Positions 16,538 to 25,492 of a DNA stretch of 64,000 nt are shown piece after piece; the stretch's first letter is position 1, and the number at the start of each line of letters is the position of its first letter. The stretch is from DASYTH01 sp045806965 (lineage in GTDB: Bacteria; Actinomycetota; Actinomycetes; Mycobacteriales; Pseudonocardiaceae). The notes beneath the pieces are model-generated. The model had not been told where the DNA came from. It did no database searches and saw only the letters and a program-made list of their open reading frames with translations. Both the position numbers and the translations under genes were made by a program. The stretch lies in assembly GCA_045806965.1 (NCBI GenBank), contig JBJMIG010000029.1, positions 19,305 to 83,304 on the forward strand, given 5' to 3'.

Positions 16538-16900
16538 CTAGCTCGTCGGCACTTTGTCGAGGAAGCCGTGCACCTCGCGCAGCCGCCCGTCCTCGGACAG
16601 CACGGCGACGTCGAAGCCGACCACCACCGCCTCCGCGCCGTCCTGACCCATCTCCCAGGTGAACCGGGCCAGGTTGTGGTGCGCGTCAACCGCACCAGCC
16701 AGCCGGACGCCGAACTGGGGGAACCGCTCCTGCACCCCCGCGATGGTGGCGTCGATGGCCTCGACGCCATCGGCCACCACCAGCGGATCGGTCAACCTAC
16801 CCTCGTCCAGCCAGATCTCCTTGATCGCGGCCCGCCTGGCACCGGCGTCCCGCTCGTTCCAGGTGGCGATGTAGCGTTCGACCAATTCGTTGGTATTCAT
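16538..16900 (-). CDS. SnoaL/NTF2-like protein
   Basis: 120 residues with the cone-shaped NTF2 fold pattern: NELVERYIATWNERDAGARR at the start, IWLDEGRLTDPLVVADGVEAI, and a beta sheet region ending VHGFLDKVPTS. Such proteins serve as small-molecule isomerases or binding proteins. It is divergent from an XRE/MmyB-type regulator, with a perfect palindrome between them, a pairing seen in many actinomycetes where the regulator controls the enzyme. The substrate is unknown. Confidence 0.85.
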   Translation of the reverse strand: MNTNELVERYIATWNERDAGARRAAIKEIWLDEGRLTDPLVVADGVEAIDATIAGVQERFPQFGVRLAGAVDAHHNLARFTWEMGQDGAEAVVVGFDVAVLSEDGRLREVHGFLDKVPTS

Positions 16901-16963
16901 CGGAAATCTCCTCCGCTCGGGTTGTGACGGGGAGAGCTTGGCCGTGAGCGGGCAGTGCTGTCG

Positions 16964-16980
16964 ATTACCTCAAAGGTAAT
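16964..16980. promoter_or_regulatory. Palindromic operator between SnoaL and XRE genes
   Basis: ATTACCT-CAA-AGGTAAT, 7-bp perfect arms with a 3-bp spacer, sits 64 bp before the SnoaL start and 38 bp before the regulator start. It is placed to control both divergent promoters and is the likely binding site of the XRE/MmyB protein. Confidence 0.7.
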
Positions 16981-17017
16981 TGCGGCGGCGCCGGCCACTC
17001 GCCTACGGTCTTCTCCG

Positions 17018-17767
17018 ATGACCACCGTGACCCGTCCCGTCGGCGAACTGCTGCGGACCTGGCGCGAGCGCCGCCGGCTCAGCCAGTTGGAACTCTCCGT
17101 GCAGGTGGGCGTCTCCACCCGGCACCTGAGCTTCGTGGAGACCGGCCGCTCCCGCCCGACCAGCAACATGATCCTTCGGCTGTCCGAACAACTCGACGTG
17201 CCGCTGCGAGAGCGCAACAGCCTGCTGCTGGCTGGCGGCTACGCCCCCGCCTACCCGGACGGCGGCCTGGACGCGCCGGAGTTCGAGTCCATTCGGGACA
17301 CCCTGCGCCAGGTTCTGGCCGCGCACGAGCCGAACCCTGCCGCCGTGGTCGATCGGCACTGGAACCTGGTGGATGCCAACGAATCCGTGGCGATGTTCCT
17401 CGACGGCGCCGCACCGGAGCTGCTCGCTCCCCCCATCAACGTGCTGCGGCTGAGCCTGCACCCGGACGGTATGGCACCGCGGATCATCAACCTGCAACAG
17501 TGGCGGGCACACCTGTTGGGCAGGCTGCGCCGGCAGGCGGCCGCCACCGGCGACCCGGTGCTCGCCGAGCTGTACCAGGAGTTGGGTGGCCTTCCCACTG
17601 CCGCGGCCGACCCGCCAGGGCCGGGTGACGTCGCGGTGCCGCTGCGGTACCGGCACGGCGACGCCGAGCTGTCTTTTGTGACCATCACGGCGATGTTCGG
17701 CACACCAATGCATGTCACCCTGGCCGAGCTCGCGATCGAGCTGTTCTACCGCCAGCCCGGCGGGTAG
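17018..17767 (+). CDS. XRE-family regulator with MmyB-like ligand domain
   Basis: 249 residues. The helix-turn-helix lies at residues 8-65 (LLRTWRERRRLSQLELSVQV, then GVSTRHLSFVETGRSRPTSN). An MmyB-like PAS-related domain follows (DRHWNLVDANESVAMFLDG and LNVLRLSLHPDGMAPRI-type sequence). This class pairs with neighbouring oxidoreductase or SnoaL genes and often binds a fatty-acid-like ligand. ATG 17018 is used because the upstream extension runs through the operator. It should act on the palindrome at 16964-16980. Confidence 0.9.
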   Translation: MTTVTRPVGELLRTWRERRRLSQLELSVQVGVSTRHLSFVETGRSRPTSNMILRLSEQLDVPLRERNSLLLAGGYAPAYPDGGLDAPEFESIRDTLRQVLAAHEPNPAAVVDRHWNLVDANESVAMFLDGAAPELLAPPINVLRLSLHPDGMAPRIINLQQWRAHLLGRLRRQAAATGDPVLAELYQELGGLPTAAADPPGPGDVAVPLRYRHGDAELSFVTITAMFGTPMHVTLAELAIELFYRQPGG

Positions 17768-17792
17768 CCTCGGGCCGGCTGCGCCTGCGGGC

Positions 17793-18209
17793 TCAGTCCG
17801 CCCAGTCGGCCGCGGTGATGCCGTCGGGATGTCCGGCCGGCCACTGGACCAGCTCGATCCGGTTCCCGTCCGGGTCGGTGATCCACGTCGTTCGGACGTC
17901 GTCCGAGCCATCCGGCGATTCGGGCGGGTCGGCATCGATGCCGTGGCCGGCGAGTTGGGCGATGGCGGCGTCCATCGACTCCACCTTGATGACGAAGTGG
18001 TTGAGGCCGGTGCCGATGTGGACCTCGCTCTTGGCCGGATCATGGACGAGCTCGATGGAGACGAAGTCGTCGCCGGGGAGTTTGAGCATGGTCAGGTGAC
18101 CGAACGCGGTCTCGGGGACGCTCCCGACCACCTCGTATCCGACGGCCGTGTAGAACGCCAACGACCGCTCGAGCTCGGTCACGCGCAGGCCGAAGTGCAA
18201 TGTCCGCAT
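17793..18209 (-). CDS. VOC/glyoxalase-like protein
   Basis: 138 residues with the paired beta-alpha-beta-beta-beta modules of the VOC superfamily: HFGLRVTELERSLAFYTAVG, then LNHFVIKVESMDAAIAQLAG and TTWITDPDGNRIELVQW. Candidate metal ligands are His5 and Glu near the end of each half. The length is that of lactoylglutathione-lyase-like proteins. The substrate is unknown. Divergent from the YCII/sigma pair. Confidence 0.85.
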   Translation of the reverse strand: MRTLHFGLRVTELERSLAFYTAVGYEVVGSVPETAFGHLTMLKLPGDDFVSIELVHDPAKSEVHIGTGLNHFVIKVESMDAAIAQLAGHGIDADPPESPDGSDDVRTTWITDPDGNRIELVQWPAGHPDGITAADWAD

Positions 18210-18421
18210 CGTTTCCCCTCTCCTCTATGGACGGATATCGCGCACCGCCATCCTTCGGGCTGCCCGCCCGGCAGCCGTTACAGTGACGCCCGCGAAGCCT
18301 CTCGTGGTTCAGTTGCCGGAGAGCCGAAAATCTTCGGAGGGCGGTGTCGAGAACCCGCCACCGGCTCCGTCCCCGGGTGGACGTGACCAAGATGGGTCAC
18401 TCAGCATCGAGGAGAGACACC

Positions 18422-18829
18422 ATGGCCAAGTACTTGCTGCTCAAGCACTACCGGGGCGCCCCGGCCGCGGTCAACGACGTGCCGATGGACCGGTGGACGC
18501 CGGAGGAGATCTCGGCGCACATGCGGTACATGCACGACTTCGCGGTCCGGCTCGAAGCGACCGGCGAGTTCGTCGACGGTCAGGCGCTTGCCCCCGAGGG
18601 GACGTTCGTCCGGTATGACGGTGAGGGTCGTCCGCCGGTCACCGACGGCCCGTTCGCCGAGACCAAGGACCTCATCGCCGGCTGGATGGTGATCGACGTC
18701 GACAGCTACGAGCGCGCCATCGAGCTGGCCGGGGAGTTGTCGGCCGCACCTGGAGCTGGTGGGAAGCCGATCCACGAGTGGCTCGAGGTGCGTCCGTTCC
18801 TCACCGAGGCACCCACGGTGACCGAGTGA
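18422..18829 (+). CDS. YCII-related (DGPF) protein, partner of the ECF sigma factor
   Basis: 135 residues of the YCII/DGPF family: MAKYLLLKHYRG at the start, the diagnostic TDGPFAETKDLIAGWMVIDV in the middle, and WLEVRPF near the end. ATG 18422 has GGAGAG at the right distance. Its stop overlaps the GTG of the following sigma factor (GTGA), the standard arrangement of the DGPF-linked ECF42 group. Catalytic function is unproven. Confidence 0.92.
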   Translation: MAKYLLLKHYRGAPAAVNDVPMDRWTPEEISAHMRYMHDFAVRLEATGEFVDGQALAPEGTFVRYDGEGRPPVTDGPFAETKDLIAGWMVIDVDSYERAIELAGELSAAPGAGGKPIHEWLEVRPFLTEAPTVTE

Positions 18830-19989
18830 ACGAGTCGCTGCTGCGGGAGCTCGTGCCCGCGGTGATCGGTATCCTCGTCCGCCGCGGAGCCACCTTCGCG
18901 GCGGCCGAGGATGCCGTGCAGGACGCGCTGGTCGAGGCGGTCCGGGTCTGGGCGGCCGAGGCGCCGCGGGATGCGAAGGGTTGGCTGGTCACCGTCGCCT
19001 GGCGTCGGTTCCTCGACGCGAGGCGCGCCGACGCCGCCCGCCGCAGGCGTGAGAACCTCCTCGTCAGTGTCGACCCGGGGCAGCCGGCGCCCGACTCGGA
19101 GCCTGGTTCGGGAGCCGCGGTGGACGACACGCTGCAGCTCTACTTCCTGTGCGCCCACCCGTCACTGACGCCGTCGTCCGCGGTCGCGCTCACGCTGCGC
19201 GCCGTCGGCGGGCTGACCACCCGCCAGATCGCCCAGGCCTACCTGGTGCCCGAGGCGACCATGGCGCAGCGCATCAGCCGGGCCAAGCGCACCGTGGCCG
19301 GCGTGCGGTTCGACCAGCCCGGCGACGTCGCCACCGTGCTGCGTGTCCTCTACCTGGTCTTCAACGAGGGCTACTCCGGCGACGTCGACCTCGCCGCCGA
19401 GGCCATCCGGCTCACCCGGCAGCTCGCGGCCAAGGTCGACCACCCCGAGGTGGCGGGGCTGCTCGCGCTCATGCTGCTCCACCACGCCCGGCGCGCCAGC
19501 CGAACCGCGCCCGACGGCAGCCTGGTGCCGCTGGCCGAGCAGGACCGCGGCCGGTGGGACACCACGTCGATCGCCGAGGGCGTCGAGATCCTGCAGGCGG
19601 CGCTCGCCCAAGACCGGCTGGGTGAGTTCCAGGCCCAGGCCGCCATCGCGGCGCTGCACGCCGACGCGCACAGCGCCGAGGAAACCGACTGGGTGCAGAT
19701 CGTCGAGTGGTACGACGAACTCACTCGCGTGACCGACAACCCGGTCGTTCGGCTCAACCGCGCGGTGGCCGTGGGCGAGGCCGACGGACCGCGCGCCGGT
19801 TTGACCGCGCTCGCGGCGCTCGACGACGCGCTGCCCCGCCATACCGCGGTGGCGGCCTACCTCCACGAACGCGACGGCGACCTGGCCACGGCGGCACGGC
19901 TCTACACCGAAGCGGCCCACAAGGCACCCAACCTCGCCGAGCGCGACCACCTGACCCGCCAGGCCGCCCGGCTCAATCAGCGCCGCTGA
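18826..19989 (+). CDS. ECF sigma factor of the DGPF-linked ECF42 type
   Basis: 387 residues from the overlapping GTG. Sigma region 2 spans about residues 10-75 (EDAVQDALVEAVRVW, then GWLVTVAWRRFLDARRA) and region 4 about 105-160 (TTRQIAQAYLVPEATMAQRI). A long C-terminal TPR-like extension of about 210 residues follows (FNEGYSGDVDLAAEAIRLTR; LNRAVAVGEADGP). No anti-sigma gene is nearby; in this group the extension itself controls activity. It is coupled to the YCII gene just upstream. Confidence 0.92.
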   Translation: MNESLLRELVPAVIGILVRRGATFAAAEDAVQDALVEAVRVWAAEAPRDAKGWLVTVAWRRFLDARRADAARRRRENLLVSVDPGQPAPDSEPGSGAAVDDTLQLYFLCAHPSLTPSSAVALTLRAVGGLTTRQIAQAYLVPEATMAQRISRAKRTVAGVRFDQPGDVATVLRVLYLVFNEGYSGDVDLAAEAIRLTRQLAAKVDHPEVAGLLALMLLHHARRASRTAPDGSLVPLAEQDRGRWDTTSIAEGVEILQAALAQDRLGEFQAQAAIAALHADAHSAEETDWVQIVEWYDELTRVTDNPVVRLNRAVAVGEADGPRAGLTALAALDDALPRHTAVAAYLHERDGDLATAARLYTEAAHKAPNLAERDHLTRQAARLNQRR

Positions 19990-20025
19990 CCGGTCACGCC
20001 CGGAAATAATGGGTGACAATCCGGT

Positions 20026-20928
20026 ATGACAGCACCGCCCCCATCCGGCGCACCAGCGCCGGCGTCGGCACCCGACTCACGAGCGGCGGAGTGGGTTGCG
20101 GCCGGCGTCCGGAATTTCGACGGCACGGTCGGGTCGCTCGTGCCCGCCGTCTTCCCTGCCTACGCCCGCGTATTCCATCCCGCCGCCCGCACCGTCACGG
20201 GCGGCGGGACCGACGTGCGGTGGGCCGAGGTCGCCGCCGCGCACGGCCGCGTGATGCACCCGCTGGCCCAGTGGGCGCACATCAACCCTCCACTACCCGG
20301 CGAAGCAAGCGATCCCGATCATTGGGGTCGCAACCTGGGGCACATCAATCCACGGCCCGGCGTGTGGGACGACGAACCGCTCCTCGGCAGGATGCCCACC
20401 GCACTGGCCGCCCGCCTGGCCACGATCCTGGCCCGATTCACCCGCACTCCGCAGCGGTGCTGGCTGGCAGTCTGGGACGGCTTCAGTGATCTGGCGCCAC
20501 AGTGGCTGGCCGCGCCGCAATTCGAACTGCCCAACCGCGGGATGCGCCTGCTGACCGGCCCTGCCGCCGCGGCCGCCGCCCCGTTGTCCGACGAGCGCCG
20601 GCCCGACCGCCGAGACACGACCCCAGCGCGCGCCGTGGTCACCGCTACCTGGATCGGCGACGGGCCACCACCGGTCAACGGCCCCCGCCGACCCTGGCAC
20701 CTGCACCCCAACCTCTGGTGGCCCGACGACCGAGCCTGGTGTGTGGCCACCGAAATCGACCTGACGAGCACCTACGTCGGCGGCGGCATCGAGGCCATCG
20801 GCGCCATCCTGGCCGACCCACGGCTCGAGGCCCTGCCAGCCCACGCCGACCACCCCATCACCTGGGACTCCGACGTCATCAATCGCCGGCCACCGACCGC
20901 GCCCACTCAGCGCACAAACGACGAGTAG
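20026..20928 (+). CDS. Hypothetical protein with Trp/His-rich conserved blocks
   Basis: 300 residues. A Pro/Ala N-terminus is followed by AAEWVAAGVRNFDGTVGSLV, FPAYARVFHPAARTVTGGG and AQWAHINPPLPGEAS. Later blocks are CWLAVWDGFSDLAPQWLAAP and RPWHLHPNLWWPDDRAWCVA, then TEIDLTSTYVGGG. The even distribution of conserved-looking Trp/His blocks suggests a folded cytoplasmic protein that recurs in actinomycetes, but I cannot name the family. It follows the sigma gene by 36 bp and may be read through. Confidence 0.65.
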   Translation: MTAPPPSGAPAPASAPDSRAAEWVAAGVRNFDGTVGSLVPAVFPAYARVFHPAARTVTGGGTDVRWAEVAAAHGRVMHPLAQWAHINPPLPGEASDPDHWGRNLGHINPRPGVWDDEPLLGRMPTALAARLATILARFTRTPQRCWLAVWDGFSDLAPQWLAAPQFELPNRGMRLLTGPAAAAAAPLSDERRPDRRDTTPARAVVTATWIGDGPPPVNGPRRPWHLHPNLWWPDDRAWCVATEIDLTSTYVGGGIEAIGAILADPRLEALPAHADHPITWDSDVINRRPPTAPTQRTNDE

Positions 20929-21157
20929 ACGCCGACATCGTCGTGAGGTTCTACCTGCCCGCCCGCGCCACCGCCGGGCGCACCTGTACCGCCGCCACCA
21001 ACTACCGCCGCGCTCCCGACCATTCCGCCACAAGATTCACTCGTTTCCTGAAGCGGCGGGGTGGTCGAGTGAGAGTGGCGGTGGCCACGTTTTTGGGGTA
21101 GCGGTCGAGCGGTTTGGTGCGTACTTGTTGGTATCCATTTTGCCCGCCGACGACCGG

Positions 21158-22354
21158 TCAGCAGGGCGGGCCGAGATACTGCGTCAATACCCAGCCGGAC
21201 CGGCCGTCGGGCAGTTCCACCCGCGCCCAGCCCCGCTGCGGGGTGTCGCGATACATTCGTACCCGCTGGTCCCGGTACAGGGTCATCACCACGGTCCGGC
21301 TGCGCGGCTGGTCGCGAACGTCGAGATCGCGGGCGCACACGACCTTGTCCGCGGGGTCCGGCTCCGGTTGCCACGGCCGCCAGATCAGCAGCCCGGCGCA
21401 CGCGATCAGGACCGCGACGGCCGCGGCCCCGGCGGCCAGCCAGGTTCGCCGAGGGGACCAGGCCCGGCCGGCGGCACGCGTGCGCGGCGGCCTACCTGCC
21501 GCCGCCCTCCGGACGGCGGCGGCGAACGCGGCCGCGTCGGGGTAGCGCTCCTTCGGATCCTTGGCCATGGCGGTGGCCACCACGGCGTCGAAAGCCGCCG
21601 GAGCACCGTGCGCGCTTGGCGCCGGTGGCGCGGACGTTCCCACCGCGTAGGCCAGTTCGGCCAGGGAGCGGTGCGGGACCGGCCGCCGCCCGGTGAGCGC
21701 CGTGTAGAGAATGCCGCCGAGGGCGTAGACATCGGTGCACGCGTCCCCCTCCTCGCCGCGCCACTGCTCGGGCGCCATGTAGGCGACCGTGCCGGCTCCC
21801 GGGGTCCAGGATCGCTCTGCCTCACCGTTGGTGCGACTCCAGTCGGTGCCCGCGGACAGCCCAAGGCCCAGCGAGGACTCCACCGTGCCGATCGGCCTGG
21901 CTATGCCGAAGTCGGCGATGCGCGGCCGGTCGCCGTCGAGCAGGATGTTCGCCGGCTTGAGATCGCGGTGCACCACACCGGCCCGGTGCACCGCGGACAC
22001 CGCATCGGCGACCGTGGCGACGATTGCCGCGGCCCGCTCGGCCGGCAACGCTCCGCCCTCGTCCACCAGGCGCTGCAGGTCCGGCCCGGCCACCAAATCC
22101 ATGGCCAGCCAGGGATCCTCGGCGTCCGCCCCGACCTCGTGGATGCCGACGACGCCGTCGTGGCGGACGCGGGACGCGAGCTCGGCCTCGGTGCGCAGCC
22201 GGCGCAAGTACCGCTTGTCGCCGAGCACCAGCCGATCGCTGAGCACCTTCACCGCGACGCTCGCACCGTCGGCGATGCGGGTCGCCCGATACACCACGCT
22301 CATTCCCCCGGCGCCGAGTTTCTCCTCGAGCCGGTAACCAGGAATCTTGGTCAC
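21158..22354 (-). CDS. Membrane Ser/Thr protein kinase with extracellular SH3-like domain
   Basis: 398 residues. The kinase domain (about 5-265) shows LGAGGMSVVYRA, AVKVL (catalytic Lys), HRDLKPANILLD, DFGIARPI and GTVAYMAPEQW. A transmembrane helix lies near residues 300-320 (WLAAGAAAVAVLIACAGLLI). The outside tail of about 75 residues looks like a bacterial SH3 domain (LDVRDQPRSRTVV; GWARVELPDGRSGWVLTQYL) with two cysteines. GTG 22354 is chosen because it lies 10 bp after the stop of the HTH gene upstream; a longer frame to 22414 overlaps that gene. The SH3-like tail matches secreted proteins encoded 3-6 kb away. Confidence 0.88.
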   Translation of the reverse strand: MTKIPGYRLEEKLGAGGMSVVYRATRIADGASVAVKVLSDRLVLGDKRYLRRLRTEAELASRVRHDGVVGIHEVGADAEDPWLAMDLVAGPDLQRLVDEGGALPAERAAAIVATVADAVSAVHRAGVVHRDLKPANILLDGDRPRIADFGIARPIGTVESSLGLGLSAGTDWSRTNGEAERSWTPGAGTVAYMAPEQWRGEEGDACTDVYALGGILYTALTGRRPVPHRSLAELAYAVGTSAPPAPSAHGAPAAFDAVVATAMAKDPKERYPDAAAFAAAVRRAAAGRPPRTRAAGRAWSPRRTWLAAGAAAVAVLIACAGLLIWRPWQPEPDPADKVVCARDLDVRDQPRSRTVVMTLYRDQRVRMYRDTPQRGWARVELPDGRSGWVLTQYLGPPC

Positions 22355-22364
22355 TCGTACCAGC

Positions 22365-22925
22365 TTATCCAGTTCGACCGGAACCAATCGCCGAGTCGCC
22401 GGAAATGTGGACAATGTCGGGAATCAATGGCAATACAGCCAACAATTGTCCGCGAAACTCGGCAATCCGCTCGGTGCCCCCGACGGGGCCGTCCCCAACG
22501 GGTGCGAGCAGCGCCTGAACTGCCGGACCGAGGTTGTCGTCCGTGCTCGCGGCCACCACCGGCCGCAACTCGCGCACATCGCTCAGGGCCTGGGACAGCA
22601 GCCGAATCCTCGGCGGCTCCTCCAGCAGCAGCGCGGCGAGCCGGAGCACCCGCCGGCAGGCGCGCAGGGCGACCGCGGTCTCGAGCGGTCGGTCGGGCTG
22701 GTCGCGGCTGGCCCGGAACTCGTCGATCCACGGCTCGATCGTCTCGCCCCGCCAGATCGGACCTGAGGACAGTTCGGCGGTGGGTTCGGGAATCCCGTGG
22801 CTGCGGCGCCGGCGCCACACGGTGACCAGCTGGCGGCTGAGGCCGAGAGCGTCGGCGATCTCGGCGATGCCGTAGAAGTTCCGCCTTGGCTGCGGCGATG
22901 CCCGCCGTCCCGCCGTCGCTGTCAT
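22365..22925 (-). CDS. HTH protein co-transcribed with the kinase
   Basis: 186 residues. The N-terminal helix-turn-helix FYGIAEIADALGLSRQLVTV followed by WRRRRSHGIPEP resembles MerR/excisionase-type winged helices. The rest (LRACRRVLRLAALLLEEPPR; SQALSDVRELRPVVAASTDD) is helical with no known motif. It is immediately upstream of the kinase gene, so it may be a substrate or a regulator of the same pathway. It is divergent from the XRE-NB-ARC gene, sharing a 170-bp AT-rich intergenic region. Confidence 0.75.
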   Translation of the reverse strand: MTATAGRRASPQPRRNFYGIAEIADALGLSRQLVTVWRRRRSHGIPEPTAELSSGPIWRGETIEPWIDEFRASRDQPDRPLETAVALRACRRVLRLAALLLEEPPRIRLLSQALSDVRELRPVVAASTDDNLGPAVQALLAPVGDGPVGGTERIAEFRGQLLAVLPLIPDIVHISGDSAIGSGRTG

Positions 22926-23095
22926 TCCATGATCGTAACCGCTGACGACGCTTGTTGCTATCTTCGAAGACGTTAGCTAAGCTCACGGTTGTCATCCAAA
23001 AATACGCCTTTGATGTTTTAGATGACATCATCAGCGGATCGGATCATGACATGCCGCGGTGCGCGGCGAGCCAACCGCCAGGCCCAAGGAGAGGT

Positions 23096-24475
23096 GTGCT
23101 GAGGAAGAACGACCCCGCCGAGCCGGGGCCCATGGAACCGATCAGTTCGCCCGCCGATCTGGCAGGCGCGATCCACCGAATCCTCCTCCGCTATGAGCGC
23201 TGCACTGGCCGCGCGATCAAGCGGGCTCGGCTCGCCAGGACGATCGGCGTCTCGGCGAGCAGCCTGTACGCGTATCTCAACGGCACCACCGTGCCATCCG
23301 CAGGCACGCTCGACCGTCTCCTGGACGCCTTGGACGCGTCGGCAGCCGAACGGCGCCGGCTGACCACGGCCCGGGACGAGTTGATCGTCGCCTACCGGCA
23401 TGGCGAACGGCGGGCCGGCAGCGACGACCTGCCCGTCGCGTACCGGCAACTCCCGATGGACATCGCGCAGTTCACCGGTCGTGCCAACGAGCTGAACCAA
23501 CTGCGGATCCTCGCCGAGACGGCTGCCGACGCCGACACCGCGACCGTTCTCGCCGTCATCGCGGGCATGCCCGGCGTTGGCAAGACCCGGCTGGCGGTTC
23601 GGGCCGCCCACCAGATCGTCGCCGCCGGGTACTTCGGCGACATCCAGTTGTGGGCGGATCTGCGCGGCTACGACCCTGACCGGGCACCGGCGGAGCCGGC
23701 CGATGTGCTCGCCCTGTTCCTGCGCCTGCTCGGCGTGGCCGACGAGCACGTGCCGACCGCCATCGAGGCGCGCGCCGCGCTCTATCGCGACCGGCTGCAT
23801 CACCGAGCGGCACTCGTGGTGCTCGACAACGCGGCAGACGAGAATCAGGTGCGCCCGCTGCTGCCGGGCGGCCCGGGGTGCCTGGTGCTGGTGACCAGCA
23901 GGCGCAACCTCCCCGGCATCGACGGTGCGCATCCGATCCGCCTTGACGATCTTCCTGAACCGGAGGCCATTGAGCTGCTGGCCCGCCACGCCGGCCGGGC
24001 CCGCGTGGCCGCCGAGCCGGCGGCCGCGGCAGACATCGTCGCCCGGTGTGGCTGTCTGCCGAGTGCGATCACAGCGGCAGCGCGGCTGCTCCAGGCCCGC
24101 CCGGCATGGCGCCTGGCGGATCTGGCCGCCCGGCTCGCCGCAGGCGAGTCGCGGCTGGCCCACCTGGCGCTCGGTGGCCGCAACGTGCGAGCGGCGTTCA
24201 CGCGTTCCTACCGCGCACTGCCCCCCGACCTCCGGCGGCTGTTCCGGCTCCTCGGCGAGCATCCGGTCGGGGACGTGACACCATGGTCGGCCGCGGCGCT
24301 CGGGGTCGCCGACACCGACCAGGCCGAGCGCGCACTGGACGAACTCGTCGATCACCATCTGTTGCAGCAGGCCGCGCCCGGCCACTATCGGCTGCACACG
24401 CTGGTGCGGGCGTACGCCACCGATCTTGCCCGACCCGAGGATCCAGCCGGCCCCCGCCCGGCGGCGAGGCACTGA
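23096..24475 (+). CDS. XRE-NB-ARC regulator without TPR tail
   Basis: About 459 residues. A helix-turn-helix near residues 35-75 (KRARLARTIGVSASSLYAYL) precedes an NB-ARC STAND ATPase: IAGMPGVGKTRLAVRAAHQI (P-loop), RAALVVLDNAADENQVRPLL (Walker B), LVLVTSRRNLPGI (sensor) and the DLRRLFRLLGEHP winged-helix start. It ends soon after RLHTLVRAYATDLA, so the TPR sensor usual in this family is missing; this is either a short class or a truncated protein. GTG 23096 follows AAGGAG closely; ATG 23132 is the alternative. Confidence 0.85.
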   Translation: MLRKNDPAEPGPMEPISSPADLAGAIHRILLRYERCTGRAIKRARLARTIGVSASSLYAYLNGTTVPSAGTLDRLLDALDASAAERRRLTTARDELIVAYRHGERRAGSDDLPVAYRQLPMDIAQFTGRANELNQLRILAETAADADTATVLAVIAGMPGVGKTRLAVRAAHQIVAAGYFGDIQLWADLRGYDPDRAPAEPADVLALFLRLLGVADEHVPTAIEARAALYRDRLHHRAALVVLDNAADENQVRPLLPGGPGCLVLVTSRRNLPGIDGAHPIRLDDLPEPEAIELLARHAGRARVAAEPAAAADIVARCGCLPSAITAAARLLQARPAWRLADLAARLAAGESRLAHLALGGRNVRAAFTRSYRALPPDLRRLFRLLGEHPVGDVTPWSAAALGVADTDQAERALDELVDHHLLQQAAPGHYRLHTLVRAYATDLARPEDPAGPRPAARH

Positions 24476-24489
24476 CGCGCGAACGCCGG

Positions 24490-24519
24490 TGGCCCCGGAC
24501 TCACGTGGAGCCGGGGCCA
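24490..24519. terminator. Hairpin between convergent NB-ARC and Tat-protein genes
   Basis: 24490-24498 pairs perfectly with 24511-24519 (TGGCCCCGG/CCGGGGCCA) and the inner CTC/GAG can extend the stem past a bulged A. It separates convergent stops at 24475 and 24533. Confidence 0.65.
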
Positions 24520-24532
24520 TCCGCGACCCGCG

Positions 24533-25492
24533 TCAGCCGGGGCAGGTCAGTGGGACGCGTGGGGCACAACCGGCGGCGGAGTCACGAGGGTTGGTGAGGA
24601 CGTCGGAGCGGATCCAGCCGCCACAACCCTCCGGGGCGTACTGCGCGCAGACGACGCCGACACAACTCCAGGTGTAGTCACCCGGGCCACGGGGGCCGTT
24701 GGGCTCGTGGATCTTCTTGTAAGCGTGGCGGTAAACGACGTCGCCGGGTAGCAACCAGAGGAACAGGACGCTGTCGGCGGCGTAGCGCAGGGTGTACCAC
24801 TCGCTTTCGGACGGACCGCCGATGAATTCGTCGCTGATGCTCCAGTAGGCATGGGCTTCGGTGACCGGTCCGGCGGTGCCGGAGTTGCAGCCGTTGTAGC
24901 ACGAGCAGCGCGGAGCCGGATCGCTGCCGGGGTTCGGGAAACGGCAGTCGAAGTCAGCGGCCGGACCACAGGTGCTGCCCGTCCACTGCGGGTCGCCAAC
25001 GGCCAGGGTGGTACCGCCTTCGACGAAGGGGATCCAGCCGGACGGTTGGTTGACCTCCAGCTGCCCGCAGGTCCCGCCGGGGACAACCGCCTTGCCGCTG
25101 GCCCACACCCATCCGTTGGCCTGCGACCGGGGGCCTGGGTCGCTGCCACACGGGCTGCCGATCCTGTTGCTCTGCCGCCCGAAGTGTTTGCCCACCGGAA
25201 TCCGGCCGACCAGGGGTGCGTCGAACGACGGGCCCTTGCGGATCCCCACCGCGTCACCCAACCGCGATTCGCCGGCCGTGACCCGCCATGGCGCGTAGCA
25301 CACCTGGACGTCTTCGGTGCCCCAGCACCCGGTGCGGATGTGCGCGGCCGCGGTTGGCGCGCCCGCCAGCATCCCGACACCGAGCACGGCCGCCCCGCCT
25401 CCGGCGCGCGCGAGGAACCGCCGGCGGCTCGTCGTCCCTTCGGACAGGCGCGTGGCGAGCCGCCGCACCATCCGTTCCGCCCGATCTGTCAT
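24533..25492 (-). CDS. Tat-exported cysteine-rich SH3-like protein
   Basis: 319 residues starting at ATG 25492 behind GGAGGG. A twin-arginine signal is clear: TSRRRFLARAGGGAAVLGVG, ending near APTAAAH. The mature part has 14 cysteines, an even number compatible with seven disulfides. SH3-like segments such as GDAVGIRKGPSFDAPLVGRI, NGWVWASGKAV and GWIRSDVL are present, with a CSCYNGC knot in the centre. It superficially recalls amine-dehydrogenase small subunits because MauD/MauE-like genes precede it, but no MauA motif is present. It is translationally coupled to the thioredoxin-like gene (ATGA at 25489-25492), so it is the likely client of that disulfide pathway. Confidence 0.85.
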   Translation of the reverse strand: MTDRAERMVRRLATRLSEGTTSRRRFLARAGGGAAVLGVGMLAGAPTAAAHIRTGCWGTEDVQVCYAPWRVTAGESRLGDAVGIRKGPSFDAPLVGRIPVGKHFGRQSNRIGSPCGSDPGPRSQANGWVWASGKAVVPGGTCGQLEVNQPSGWIPFVEGGTTLAVGDPQWTGSTCGPAADFDCRFPNPGSDPAPRCSCYNGCNSGTAGPVTEAHAYWSISDEFIGGPSESEWYTLRYAADSVLFLWLLPGDVVYRHAYKKIHEPNGPRGPGDYTWSCVGVVCAQYAPEGCGGWIRSDVLTNPRDSAAGCAPRVPLTCPG

